From: DASUGM01 sp036274055
Lineage (GTDB): Bacteria; Acidobacteriota; Vicinamibacteria; Vicinamibacterales; SCN-69-37
Length of the DNA stretch: 16,883 bases
Assembly (NCBI GenBank): GCA_036274055.1
Contig: DASUGM010000218.1
Span: forward strand, 1 to 16,883
Direction: 5' to 3'
Shown here one piece after another: positions 1-7,246 of the stretch; position 1 is the first letter of the stretch; the number at the start of each line of letters is the position of its first letter. The notes under the pieces are model-generated. The model saw only the letters and a program-made list of their open reading frames with translations. It had not been told where the DNA came from and made no database searches. Position numbers and translations under genes: made by a program.

Positions 1-195
1 GCGATGGTCGAGGCCGTGACATACGCGCTCAACGAAGCCGACGAGACGCTCCTGGCCCGCTACGGCCGTTTTCTTGGGCCGATTGGCGAGCGGCTGATGG
101 TCGACGCGCGCAAGAGCGGCGACAACGATCGCATCCGCGGCCTGCTCAACACCGCGCTGGCCAACTACGCGGCGAAGCTCAAGGGTTGCCAGTAA
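1..195 (+). CDS. 3' end of an unrecognised protein (5' truncated)
   Basis: Only the last 64 codons are present. The frame is open from base 1 (Ala, then Met) and ends with TAA at 193-195. The fragment is a soluble, helix-rich C-terminus containing LNEADETLLARYGRFLGPI and ending in LKGCQ. I cannot assign it to a family. The Met codon at 4 is probably internal, because the frame is already open upstream and there is no room to see a ribosome site. A perfect palindrome starts 12 bp after the stop and may end its transcript. Coding status is supported by codon bias only. Confidence 0.6.
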   Translation, partial: AMVEAVTYALNEADETLLARYGRFLGPIGERLMVDARKSGDNDRIRGLLNTALANYAAKLKGCQ

Positions 196-206
196 GAAAG
201 AAACGA

Positions 207-267
207 GGAAAAAGGGACCGGGTCGCTTTTTACGTTTTACGTAAAAAGCGACCCGGTCCCTTTTTCC
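207..267. repeat. Perfect 61-nt palindrome (REP-like hairpin, possible terminator)
   Basis: Two 29-nt arms (207-235 and 239-267) are exact reverse complements around a 3-nt TTT loop. The arm core reads GGGACCGGGTCGC, flanked by A/T runs, so the stem would end in A-rich and T-rich sides. The element sits 12 bp after the stop of the truncated gene and about 50 bp before the next start, so it could serve as a terminator. Palindromes of this style, with a GGGACCGGG-type core between A and T runs, resemble REP-type repeats mobilised by Y1 (TnpA-REP) transposases in other bacteria. No such transposase is in this window, and no second copy is present here. Confidence 0.85.
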
Positions 268-318
268 CGACAGTCCACTCCAACTCAATTCGCCAGACCA
301 GCGGCCAGATCCACCGTC

Positions 319-1413
319 ATGCGCCTCATAGTGCAGGCCGTGATCCGTCCATATCTGTCATCACTCGCAGTCGCGCTGTCCCTCGCCGCGCTCGCGGAAA
401 CGCCTGCCGAGCCATCCGCCGGCGGTCTGCCGTTTGGCCTGTCGCCGGTCGGATTTCGCGTCGTCACCACGACTGACGCTGCTCGCGACAATCGCGTCGT
501 CCGCATTCACGTCTGGTATCCGGCGACGTCGAGCGCGCAGCCGATCAAGCTCGGTGACTACCTGGGCACCGACGACGGCGGGCGTCGCGAACAGGTCGCC
601 GACCTGACGTCGCTGACCAACCGTCTGTTTGGCCCGGCGCCGGACGGGGCTCTCGATGCCATCCTCAACACGCCGATGCGCGCCACCCGTGACGCGGCCT
701 CGGCAGCGGGTCGAGCCCCGCTGATCGTCGCTTCGCTGCGGCCGCTATCCAATGCGCACACGTTCGAGATTCTGGCCAGCCACGGTTACGTCGTCGGCGC
801 GGTCGCCTACTCGCCGGTGACCACCGGCGCCGGCGCGCCGCTCGAACGGGAAGGCCGATCGACCGACGGCTTGCGGCGGGACCTCGACACGGCGATTTCG
901 CGCCTCCGTCCCGAACCGTTCGTCGCGCCGGGTCCGGTCGGCGCCTTTGGCTTCAGCGGCGCCGGGGTGCCGGCAATCGCGCTGGCCGCCGCGCGCGGCG
1001 ACGTCACGGCGCTGGCGCTGTTCGAGACCGGATGGCACGGCAGTCTCGGGTCGTCTCTCTCGGCGATCCCCGGTTTCGAACTAGCTCGCGTCCGGGCGCC
1101 GTTGTTGTTTGTCTGGGGCGCCGGCATGGACGCCGCGGATGCCCACCTCGGCGACCTGCGGGCGATGGCCAGCCAGCCAAAGACGATCGCCTGGACACGG
1201 GCGGCCGGCCTGGCCCACTGGGATCTTGCCACCGAAGGCTATCTGAGCGCTGCCGATCCGCACTGGCGCACTGCGGATCGCGCGGCGGTTCGGGCCGTTT
1301 TCGAAGAGGCGAACGCCCTGCTGGTCGGCTTCTTTGACCAGCACCTCCGGGGTCGACCGGCGGCGGCGCTCCAGGCGCCACACTTCAAATTAGAGGCCTT
1401 GACTACTAGGTAG
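319..1413 (+). CDS. Exported alpha/beta hydrolase (dienelactone/PAF-acetylhydrolase-like)
   Basis: The protein has 364 residues. Residues 1-27 form a basic then hydrophobic segment ending in ALA, consistent with a signal peptide, so it probably acts outside the cytoplasm. The N-terminal strand VRIHVWYPAT (61-70) and the central PLIVASL (134-140) are typical of esterases of the dienelactone hydrolase/PAF-acetylhydrolase type. The nucleophile elbow is GFSGA (211-215, Ser213), a GxSxA variant of GxSxG. The likely acid is Asp271 or Asp274 after PLLFVWG, and the likely base is His300 in LAHWD. No strong Shine-Dalgarno precedes ATG 319; the start was chosen because it creates the signal peptide. 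It stands alone between the palindrome and the sigma factor. The substrate cannot be told. Confidence 0.75.
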   Translation: MRLIVQAVIRPYLSSLAVALSLAALAETPAEPSAGGLPFGLSPVGFRVVTTTDAARDNRVVRIHVWYPATSSAQPIKLGDYLGTDDGGRREQVADLTSLTNRLFGPAPDGALDAILNTPMRATRDAASAAGRAPLIVASLRPLSNAHTFEILASHGYVVGAVAYSPVTTGAGAPLEREGRSTDGLRRDLDTAISRLRPEPFVAPGPVGAFGFSGAGVPAIALAAARGDVTALALFETGWHGSLGSSLSAIPGFELARVRAPLLFVWGAGMDAADAHLGDLRAMASQPKTIAWTRAAGLAHWDLATEGYLSAADPHWRTADRAAVRAVFEEANALLVGFFDQHLRGRPAAALQAPHFKLEALTTR

Positions 1414-1529
1414 GAGTATTTTCGGCCTTCACCGGGCGATTTTTCCCCCGGATCTTGATCCAGGTTGTTGCATTTTGCCGGCCGCATCGTTTGGACATAC
1501 AGAGCCAACCCCTGCTTTGAGGTCCGACC

Positions 1530-2291
1530 ATGCATCAGTGCCGCACGCCCGCGTCGCACTACAGCGACTATCTCGAGCAGAACTACCACGTCGTGCTGGC
1601 CGTCCTGAAGCGGCTGGCGCGCCGGCACCGCCTGACGCGGGATGAAACCGACGAGTTGCACTCGCGGTTGCACCTGCGCCTCGTTCAGGACGACTACGCC
1701 GCGCTCCGTCAGTTCGAAGGCCGGAGCGGATTTGCGACCTACCTGACCACCGTCGCCGAGCGGCTGCGGCTGGACCTGCAGGTGTCGCGCTGGGGCAAGT
1801 GGCGGCCGTCGGTCGAGGCCGCGCGGCTCGGCGAGACCGCCTCGCAGCTCGAGCGGCTGATCTCGCGCGATCGGCTGTCGTTCGACGAGGCCTGCGAGAT
1901 CCTGTGGACGTCGCATCGCGTCACCGCATCGCGTGCCGAACTCGAGCAGCTGCGCGATCAGCTTCCGGCGCGGCGGCCGCGTCCCGCGGTGCTGAGCCTG
2001 CAGCAGCTCGAAAGGTTTCCGGTGCCGGTGATGCCGGCGGCGACGACCCATCCCGATCGGTCGCCGGCGGTGCGGCGCGCGCTGGCGCGGGCGCTGTGCA
2101 GCCTGCCGGTCGCGGATCGGCGTCTGGTGCGGCTGCGGTTCAAGGACCGCTGGACGGTGGCGCGGATTGCGAGGGAGAACAACCTCGATCAGAAGTCGGC
2201 CTATCGCCGCTTCGACGCGATTTATCGTTCGCTGCGCGTATCGCTTACCGCCGACGGCGTCGATCGCGACGCCCTGATCGGCGCGTCCTAG
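1530..2291 (+). CDS. Orphan sigma-70-family factor with long inter-domain linker
   Basis: The protein has 253 residues. Residues 17-90 look like sigma region 2: LEQNYHVVLAVLKRLARRH, then RSGFATYLTTVAERLRLD, as in the core-binding and -10 segments of ECF factors. Residues 180-236 look like region 4: LCSLPVADRRLVRLRFKDR and a helix-turn-helix near TVARIARENNLDQKSAYRR. The 90-residue linker between them (91-180) is longer than in classical ECF factors, and the protein is larger than the usual ~190. Start ATG 1530 follows GAGG at about 1519-1522. No anti-sigma gene or kinase follows it; the next gene, on the other strand, overlaps its last 47 bp tail to tail. The target promoters are unknown. Confidence 0.75.
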   Translation: MHQCRTPASHYSDYLEQNYHVVLAVLKRLARRHRLTRDETDELHSRLHLRLVQDDYAALRQFEGRSGFATYLTTVAERLRLDLQVSRWGKWRPSVEAARLGETASQLERLISRDRLSFDEACEILWTSHRVTASRAELEQLRDQLPARRPRPAVLSLQQLERFPVPVMPAATTHPDRSPAVRRALARALCSLPVADRRLVRLRFKDRWTVARIARENNLDQKSAYRRFDAIYRSLRVSLTADGVDRDALIGAS

Positions 2292-3387
2292 TCGAGTTGC
2301 GTCGGGCCGGCGGGCTGGTGTCATACACGCCAGGCGCTGCGGGGAGCGGCGCCCAGCGTGGGCCCGCCGGTCGTTTTCCGACACCCATCGCGTAAAGCAC
2401 CGATTCCGAGATGCCGTCAACGCGCAGCCGGCGCTCGATCGTCGGGTCGGCCAGCGCCGCCGTGCAGAACGGCGCCAGCCCGAGCCAGGTCGCGACCAGA
2501 CAAAACGTCTGACCGAAATGGCCGGCTTCGAGCAGCACGACGCGGTAGGCGCGCGGTGACGAATACTTCCACTGCACTTTTTCAAAGCGCGAAGTGATGA
2601 AGAACACCGCGCCGGCGTTCGACGTCCACGGCTGACTGCCGAGGCTGCGCGCGATCTGGGCCCGCGTCCATGCCCGGCCGATCCTGACCAGCGTGTGCGT
2701 GTCGGATTGATAGCGATAGAGTCCCGACCGGAGTCCGCGGACCCGGCGCGCCAGCACGTAGGCCTCGAGGCTGTGGCACGCGCCGCCCGACGGCGACGTC
2801 TTCAGCGGAAACCGCATCGACGGCCGCGGATGGATCCAGCGCTGCGTGCCCCAGGTGAGGTCGAGCAGCGTCGCGACATCGCGCGCGGCAATCGCGCCGC
2901 GGCCGAACTGCCGCCAGGTCCGGCGCGCGAGCAGCACCGCCGGAAACGCGCCGCGCCGGCGCGCTGCCGGCAGCGGGATGCCGACGGTCGGCGGCTCCAT
3001 GGCCGGCGGCGGGTTGGCCCACGCGAGTTGCTGCACGTCGCCCTCGGCAATTGGCGCGTGCTCGATGGTGCGAGTGTCGAGATGAAAAAACGCCGCTGAG
3101 GGCATCCAGGCCGCCCACGCCTCGAGGGCGCGCTCGCGGCGGTGCTGTGGTCGATCCCCGGATTCGATCAATCCGGCGCGGAGAAGGCGGCCGAGCGCGC
3201 GTCGAACGGCCGCGCGCGCCAGTCCCAGCCGCCGCGAAAGATCGTCGGCGTCCTGCCACGTGGACAGCGCGCCGAGCACGGCCAGATCGACCGGCCCGGC
3301 GCGCCATTCAGTGCCGCGCGCGTAGTTGCGGACAACGCAGTCGTCCTCATCCCACCAGGCAACGACGGCCTTGACACGGCGATACAC
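2245..3387 (-). CDS. SagB-type FMN dehydrogenase with N-terminal winged helix
   Basis: The protein has 380 residues and a GTG start 4 nt after the stop of the 86-residue gene, so translation is probably coupled. Residues 33-77 look like a winged helix (VDLAVLGAL, then LSRRLGLARAAVRRALGRLL). Residues 150-336 are the nitroreductase/SagB fold: RRTWRQF (155-161), PSGGACHSLEAYVLAR (199-214), GLYRY (222-226), YRVVLLEAGHFGQTF (281-295) and LYAMGVG (331-337). These enzymes bind FMN and oxidise azolines to azoles in modified peptides, or act as related dehydrogenases. The layout resembles the 'putative peptide maturation dehydrogenase' relatives of SagB known from Xanthomonas-type bacteria; that is recall, not a search. 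No YcaO partner is visible. The domain should end near residue 339. The remaining ~40 residues end in an Arg-rich tail read antisense to the sigma gene. Confidence 0.8.
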   Translation of the reverse strand: MYRRVKAVVAWWDEDDCVVRNYARGTEWRAGPVDLAVLGALSTWQDADDLSRRLGLARAAVRRALGRLLRAGLIESGDRPQHRRERALEAWAAWMPSAAFFHLDTRTIEHAPIAEGDVQQLAWANPPPAMEPPTVGIPLPAARRRGAFPAVLLARRTWRQFGRGAIAARDVATLLDLTWGTQRWIHPRPSMRFPLKTSPSGGACHSLEAYVLARRVRGLRSGLYRYQSDTHTLVRIGRAWTRAQIARSLGSQPWTSNAGAVFFITSRFEKVQWKYSSPRAYRVVLLEAGHFGQTFCLVATWLGLAPFCTAALADPTIERRLRVDGISESVLYAMGVGKRPAGPRWAPLPAAPGVYDTSPPARRNSTRTRRSGRRDRRRRR

Positions 3388-3391
3388 GCGA

Positions 3392-3652
3392 CTACTTCTT
3401 GCTGGCGCCCTTCTTTTTCGCCGTCTTGCGCATCGACGTCGCCGTCATCCTGGCGGTCGGCGGAATCGGCGAGAAGCTGTCTGGCCCGTCGCCGACGCAT
3501 TCATCGTCGAGCGACGCTTTCATCTTGCTGAGGACGTTCAGCACGCGCTTCTTCCTGGTCGCGACGTCCGTGCCCCTGGCGTGCTTGCGAATCGACGCTT
3601 CGACTTTTTCAATTTCCTTCTTGATGTGCTTGAGGGAGCGAACTTTCGCCAT
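3392..3652 (-). CDS. 86-residue Lys-rich small protein, candidate peptide substrate or accessory
   Basis: I recognise no family. Residues 1-49 are strongly basic and predicted helical (LKHIKKEIEKVEASIRKH and RKKRVLNVLSKMKASL). Residues 50-67 are acidic then proline-rich, with the only Cys at 52 (DDECVGDGP). The tail carries several Ser/Thr and ends in a Lys/Ala-rich stretch (RKTAKKKGASKK). There is no signal peptide or membrane segment. ATG 3652 has an excellent AGGAG at 3659-3663. The gene lies 32 bp after the kinase stop and 4 bp before the SagB-type gene, so the three are probably one transcript. Its place directly before SagB makes it a candidate precursor peptide (helical leader, Cys/Ser/Thr-containing end). 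A small nucleic-acid-binding or kinase-substrate protein is equally possible. Confidence 0.7.
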   Translation of the reverse strand: MAKVRSLKHIKKEIEKVEASIRKHARGTDVATRKKRVLNVLSKMKASLDDECVGDGPDSFSPIPPTARMTATSMRKTAKKKGASKK

Positions 3653-3658
3653 GCGAGT

Positions 3659-3663
3659 CTCCT
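3659..3663 (-). promoter_or_regulatory. Strong Shine-Dalgarno AGGAG before the 86-residue gene
   Basis: Read on the minus strand, AGGAG lies 6 nt before ATG 3652. It is clearly better than the sites of the sigma and SagB-type genes in the same run. This supports the start and suggests that the small protein is made in larger amounts than its neighbours. Confidence 0.7.
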
Positions 3664-3684
3664 ATCGAGTGGGGCGAACTATCG

Positions 3685-6561
3685 TCAGCGGCCGGGCGGC
3701 CGACGAGGAACGGTGACGACGATACGAACCGCTTCGGGCCGGGTGACCGGTACGTTCATCAACACCCGCTGGCCGCCGGGGTCCCACGCGTAGTTGTTGC
3801 GCGAGGCCGCGGGCGTCCGTACGTCGGTGGGAAACCCGGCCTTTTCGATCGCTTCGGCCGCCGATGTCGGTTTGGCATCGACAATTGTGAATCGATCGTT
3901 ACGATCGAAAAATGACACCTCGCTATTAGACGGCCACGCAGGATCGGTTCCGCCGGTGGCGACGCGAAATTGATTGCCCGGCACTGGAAAGTTGCTGATC
4001 CAGAGGACGCGTTCGCTCGACACCCCGGTCTGAGCCATCGGCGGCTTGCGCGCGTAGATGATGCGAGAGCCGTCCGGCGAGAGCCGGGCGCCCACCTCGA
4101 TGCCTTCGCCGGCATTCCATGGCGCGGCCTTGCGCGAAGCGTCGATCGGCGCGGTCCAGATCTTGTAGCCCAGCTCGCCCGTGAGATTGAGGAAGGTCAC
4201 GACGCGGCTGCGCTCATGCCAGTCCATCGGCAGCACGTCCGCTTCGTTGTCGGGTGGGTTGAAGAAAACCGACTGCGACGGCCGATCGCTGTCGAAATCG
4301 CGGATGAAGATCTCGGATCGGCCGTGCTCAATCGACGTGTAGATCAGGTTATGCCCCGAGCCCCACACCGACGCTTCGACCGCCACGCTCTGGGTGATCG
4401 CCGGCAGTTGGCGCAGGCTCGGCAGCTCGTAAATCTCGATCGCGCTGATCGTGTCGCGGAAGCGCTGCACCGCCAGCAGGTTGCCGTCGCGCGAGATCGC
4501 CGGCGATCGAAACCGTCCGGGCAGCAACGACAGCGTCTCGAGACGTTTGCCCGCGCGATCGAACCAGGCCAATTCGCTCGACTCGGCTGCCGGCAGGTAG
4601 ACCATCGTGCCGTCGTCGGCGAAACTGGCGACGGTCTGGAAGTCGTAGGTGGCGGCGACGTCCTTGATCATCATCGTCGGCGTGCCGACGGGCGTGCCTG
4701 AGGACCAGTCGACCGTCAAGGCCATCAAGTTGCCGCCCTGGACGAATGCGATTTTGTCGCCGTTTACGACGGCGCTGGTGTCGCTGCGGGCGAGGAACTT
4801 GCGCATCCGATTGTCGAGCGATCCCAGGTAGATCCCCCGCACGGCCGGGTCGTCGCTGAAAATGAAATAGATGAAGCGGTTGCCGTCGCGCAGGAACTGC
4901 GGCCACATCAGGCCGATTTCGCCACGCGTCGTGTCTCGCTTGACCACTTCGATTTCGCCGGCGCCGCCGCTGTCGGCGATGGCGGGTACCTGCCAGAGCC
5001 CGCTGTGGGTGCCTTTTGACAGCAGCAGGACCCCTTGCGCGTTCCAGGCGCCGCCGCGCGGTTCTCCGGCGGTCGCGCGGGTGCCGGCAGGTTTTGACCC
5101 TGGCGCGATACCGACGGTTCGCAAGGTCCCGCCCGGTTCGAAGAAGGCGACGCTCTGACTATCAGGCGACCAGAACGGCGTCTGCGCGCCGCCCGAGTCG
5201 ACGATCATCCGCGCCTCGCCGGTGCTCAAGTCGTGGAGCCACAAGTGAATCAAGCCGTCGGCGCCGGTGACCGCCAAAGCCAGGAACCGGCCGTCCGGCG
5301 AAATCGTCGGCGAATTGCGGGAACTGTCCGGGAACTTCGTGCCGGGCGGCGGCTCGATTCTGAATGCCGAGAAACCAAGATCCGGGCCCGGCCGCGTCAA
5401 TACCCACGCGGTCACGCCGGCGGCGGCGAGCACCAGCGCCAGCGCCGCCACGACCGCGACCATCGGCGGGACACCGACGCGCGTCACCGCGCCGTCGGTC
5501 ACCGTCTGCGTCGCGCTCACCAGCGCCGCCTGCATCGCGCCGGCGCTCTCGAAGCGTTTGGCGGGATCGGGCTCGAGCGCGCGCTCGACGACCTGGACGA
5601 AGCGTGTCGGCAGCTCTGGTCGCAGATCCTGCAGGCGCTTTCGGTCGCGCCGCCGGTGCGCGTCGCCGATGCCTTCGAGCGACGCGGCTTTGACCGGAAA
5701 CGCGCCGGTGACCAGAAAGAAGAGCAGCACGCCGAGGCTGTAGATGTCGCTCTGCGGCGAGGCGTGGCCGCCGTCGAACAACTCGGGCGCGAGGTAGAGC
5801 GGCGTCCCAGCGAGTTCCTTGCCGGTCGTCGCGGGTCCGGGTTCCTCCGGGCCGCGGTCGAGATCGCGGCCGAGCCCGAAGTCCATCAGAACGATGCGCC
5901 CGCCTTTTTCGCGGATGACATTCTGCGCCTTGACGTCGCGATGCAGCACGCCGGCCTTGTGCGCCGCCGCCAGCGCGCGAGCGATCGCGTCGCCGGCAAC
6001 CAGGGCCTCGTCGGCGCTGAGCGGGCCGTCTTCGCCGACCATCCGCGCGAGCGTCCGTCCGTGCAGAAACTCGCCCCAGATGCCGACCTGGCCGTCGACT
6101 TCCTGCGCGCCGTAGATCGCCATGACGTTGCGATGACTGACGCGCGCGAGCATCTGGCCTTCGCGGACGATGGTGTCGGCTTTCGATCCGCGGGCGCGGG
6201 CGCGCAGCACCTTGAGCGCGACCTCGCGATCGAGCGTCGTGTCCCAGGCGTGAAAGACGTCGCCGAACGCGCCCGATCCGAGCTTCGATTTGATCACCAG
6301 CGGCCCGAAGCGCGGGCCGTCCACCGGCGCGGTCGGCGCGTAGGTGAGCACGCGCTGGGCGATCGAGGCCTCGACGGTCTCGGCCTGGCTCGGCCCGACG
6401 ATCTGCCGGTGCAGATCGGCGATGCCGGCGATGATGCGGAGCTGGCGGATGTCCTGCGCGAGATCGTCGGAGACCTGCGAGGCCTCGGCGTCCCAGTTGA
6501 TCGGCTTGCCGTCCGAGACCGCGGACGCCAGTTCGTCGAGGGGCGCCGGTTCGTCGTTCAT
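3685..6561 (-). CDS. Transmembrane PknB-type Ser/Thr kinase with TolB/WD40-like propeller
   Basis: The protein has 958 residues. The kinase domain is about 86-350 and has all the key residues: glycine loop GSGAFG (95-100), Lys117 in VALKVL, HRDVKAQN (207-214, catalytic Asp209), DFG (227-229) and APE (258-260). One membrane helix follows (about 365-388, VAVVAALALVLAAAGVTAWV), so the kinase faces the cytoplasm and the ~560-residue C-terminus faces outward. That part carries repeated SPDG/WSPDSQ-type blades (NSPTISPDGRFLALA, PFWSPDSQSVAFF, RLSPDGSRIIYA) typical of TolB/DPP-IV propellers, probably a sensor. Residues 1-85 are a helical N-terminal segment of unknown role. Its ATG overlaps the sigma stop as ATGA, so the pair is translationally coupled. 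ECF-sigma/kinase pairs of this type are common in Acidobacteriota. Confidence 0.92.
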   Translation of the reverse strand: MNDEPAPLDELASAVSDGKPINWDAEASQVSDDLAQDIRQLRIIAGIADLHRQIVGPSQAETVEASIAQRVLTYAPTAPVDGPRFGPLVIKSKLGSGAFGDVFHAWDTTLDREVALKVLRARARGSKADTIVREGQMLARVSHRNVMAIYGAQEVDGQVGIWGEFLHGRTLARMVGEDGPLSADEALVAGDAIARALAAAHKAGVLHRDVKAQNVIREKGGRIVLMDFGLGRDLDRGPEEPGPATTGKELAGTPLYLAPELFDGGHASPQSDIYSLGVLLFFLVTGAFPVKAASLEGIGDAHRRRDRKRLQDLRPELPTRFVQVVERALEPDPAKRFESAGAMQAALVSATQTVTDGAVTRVGVPPMVAVVAALALVLAAAGVTAWVLTRPGPDLGFSAFRIEPPPGTKFPDSSRNSPTISPDGRFLALAVTGADGLIHLWLHDLSTGEARMIVDSGGAQTPFWSPDSQSVAFFEPGGTLRTVGIAPGSKPAGTRATAGEPRGGAWNAQGVLLLSKGTHSGLWQVPAIADSGGAGEIEVVKRDTTRGEIGLMWPQFLRDGNRFIYFIFSDDPAVRGIYLGSLDNRMRKFLARSDTSAVVNGDKIAFVQGGNLMALTVDWSSGTPVGTPTMMIKDVAATYDFQTVASFADDGTMVYLPAAESSELAWFDRAGKRLETLSLLPGRFRSPAISRDGNLLAVQRFRDTISAIEIYELPSLRQLPAITQSVAVEASVWGSGHNLIYTSIEHGRSEIFIRDFDSDRPSQSVFFNPPDNEADVLPMDWHERSRVVTFLNLTGELGYKIWTAPIDASRKAAPWNAGEGIEVGARLSPDGSRIIYARKPPMAQTGVSSERVLWISNFPVPGNQFRVATGGTDPAWPSNSEVSFFDRNDRFTIVDAKPTSAAEAIEKAGFPTDVRTPAASRNNYAWDPGGQRVLMNVPVTRPEAVRIVVTVPRRPPGR

Positions 6562-7124
6562 GCCTGACGCATCTCACGAGCGAGGCGGGCCAGCGCGCGG
6601 CTCACCGCGACCCGTGCCGACGCCGCATTGGTCTTGCCGAGCTGCATCGCGATCTGATCGTAATCGTGACAGAGCTCGATGCGGAGCACGATCGCCTCGC
6701 GATCGCTGGCGCTCAAGCGGGCGAGCGCGGCCTCGTAGCGCTCGAGCGCGTCGGCGCCGATCGCTTCTTCGAGCGGCGAGGCATTGGGCGCCGGCAGGTC
6801 CGAGGTCACGACCGTGTCCTCGCCGCGGGTCCGCGATCGACGGTAGGCGTCGGCGAACCGGTTGGTCAGCGCCTGGCGCAAATAGGCCTGCAGGGCGCCG
6901 TCGCTGTTGATCTCCAGATGGCCGAGATTCCGCACTGTTTTGACCATCGTTTCCTGCACGACGTCCTCGGTGTCGAGCATGTTCCGCGCGGCCCGCGGCA
7001 GCCGTCCCGTCGCCCATCGCTTCATGCGCGGCAGATACCGGACCAGCAACTCATCGAGGGCTGCCTGATCGCCGAGGCGAGCCCGTTCGAGGAGCAGCAA
7101 GGACGAATCGAGATCGGGCGACAT
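6558..7124 (-). CDS. ECF-type RNA polymerase sigma factor
   Basis: The protein has 188 residues from ATG 7124. A GTG at 7199 would add 25 residues, but these show no conserved character, so the ATG was preferred. Neither start has a strong Shine-Dalgarno. Region 2 spans about 20-98: AALDELLVRYLPRMKRWATG, DTEDVVQETMVKTVRN and LRQALTNRFADAYRR. Region 4 spans about 127-184 and includes LSASDREAIVLRIELCHDYDQIAMQL and a recognition helix around SARVAVSRALARL. This matches the ECF subgroup encoded with Ser/Thr kinases, where phosphorylation is thought to control the sigma factor. Its TGA shares bases with the kinase ATG. It is the first gene of the minus-strand run that ends at the SagB-type gene. 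Confidence 0.9.
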   Translation of the reverse strand: MSPDLDSSLLLLERARLGDQAALDELLVRYLPRMKRWATGRLPRAARNMLDTEDVVQETMVKTVRNLGHLEINSDGALQAYLRQALTNRFADAYRRSRTRGEDTVVTSDLPAPNASPLEEAIGADALERYEAALARLSASDREAIVLRIELCHDYDQIAMQLGKTNAASARVAVSRALARLAREMRQA

Positions 7125-7246
7125 CGGCAAGGGTCGCCGAAATAGTAACCCGTCTGGCTGACCGGGCTGAATGCTCCGGTGGCGTCCGTCTAACCGCACA
7201 CCATGCGTACCCGGCGCGAGTATTGGGCAGACGGTTCGTAGCGCCG

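Noticed and set aside
2245..3652. Complete azole-peptide (TOMM) biosynthetic cluster
   Set aside because: Only a SagB-type enzyme and a candidate small protein are present. No YcaO/cyclodehydratase, E1-like partner, peptidase or exporter is visible in the window, so the claim is kept to a candidate.
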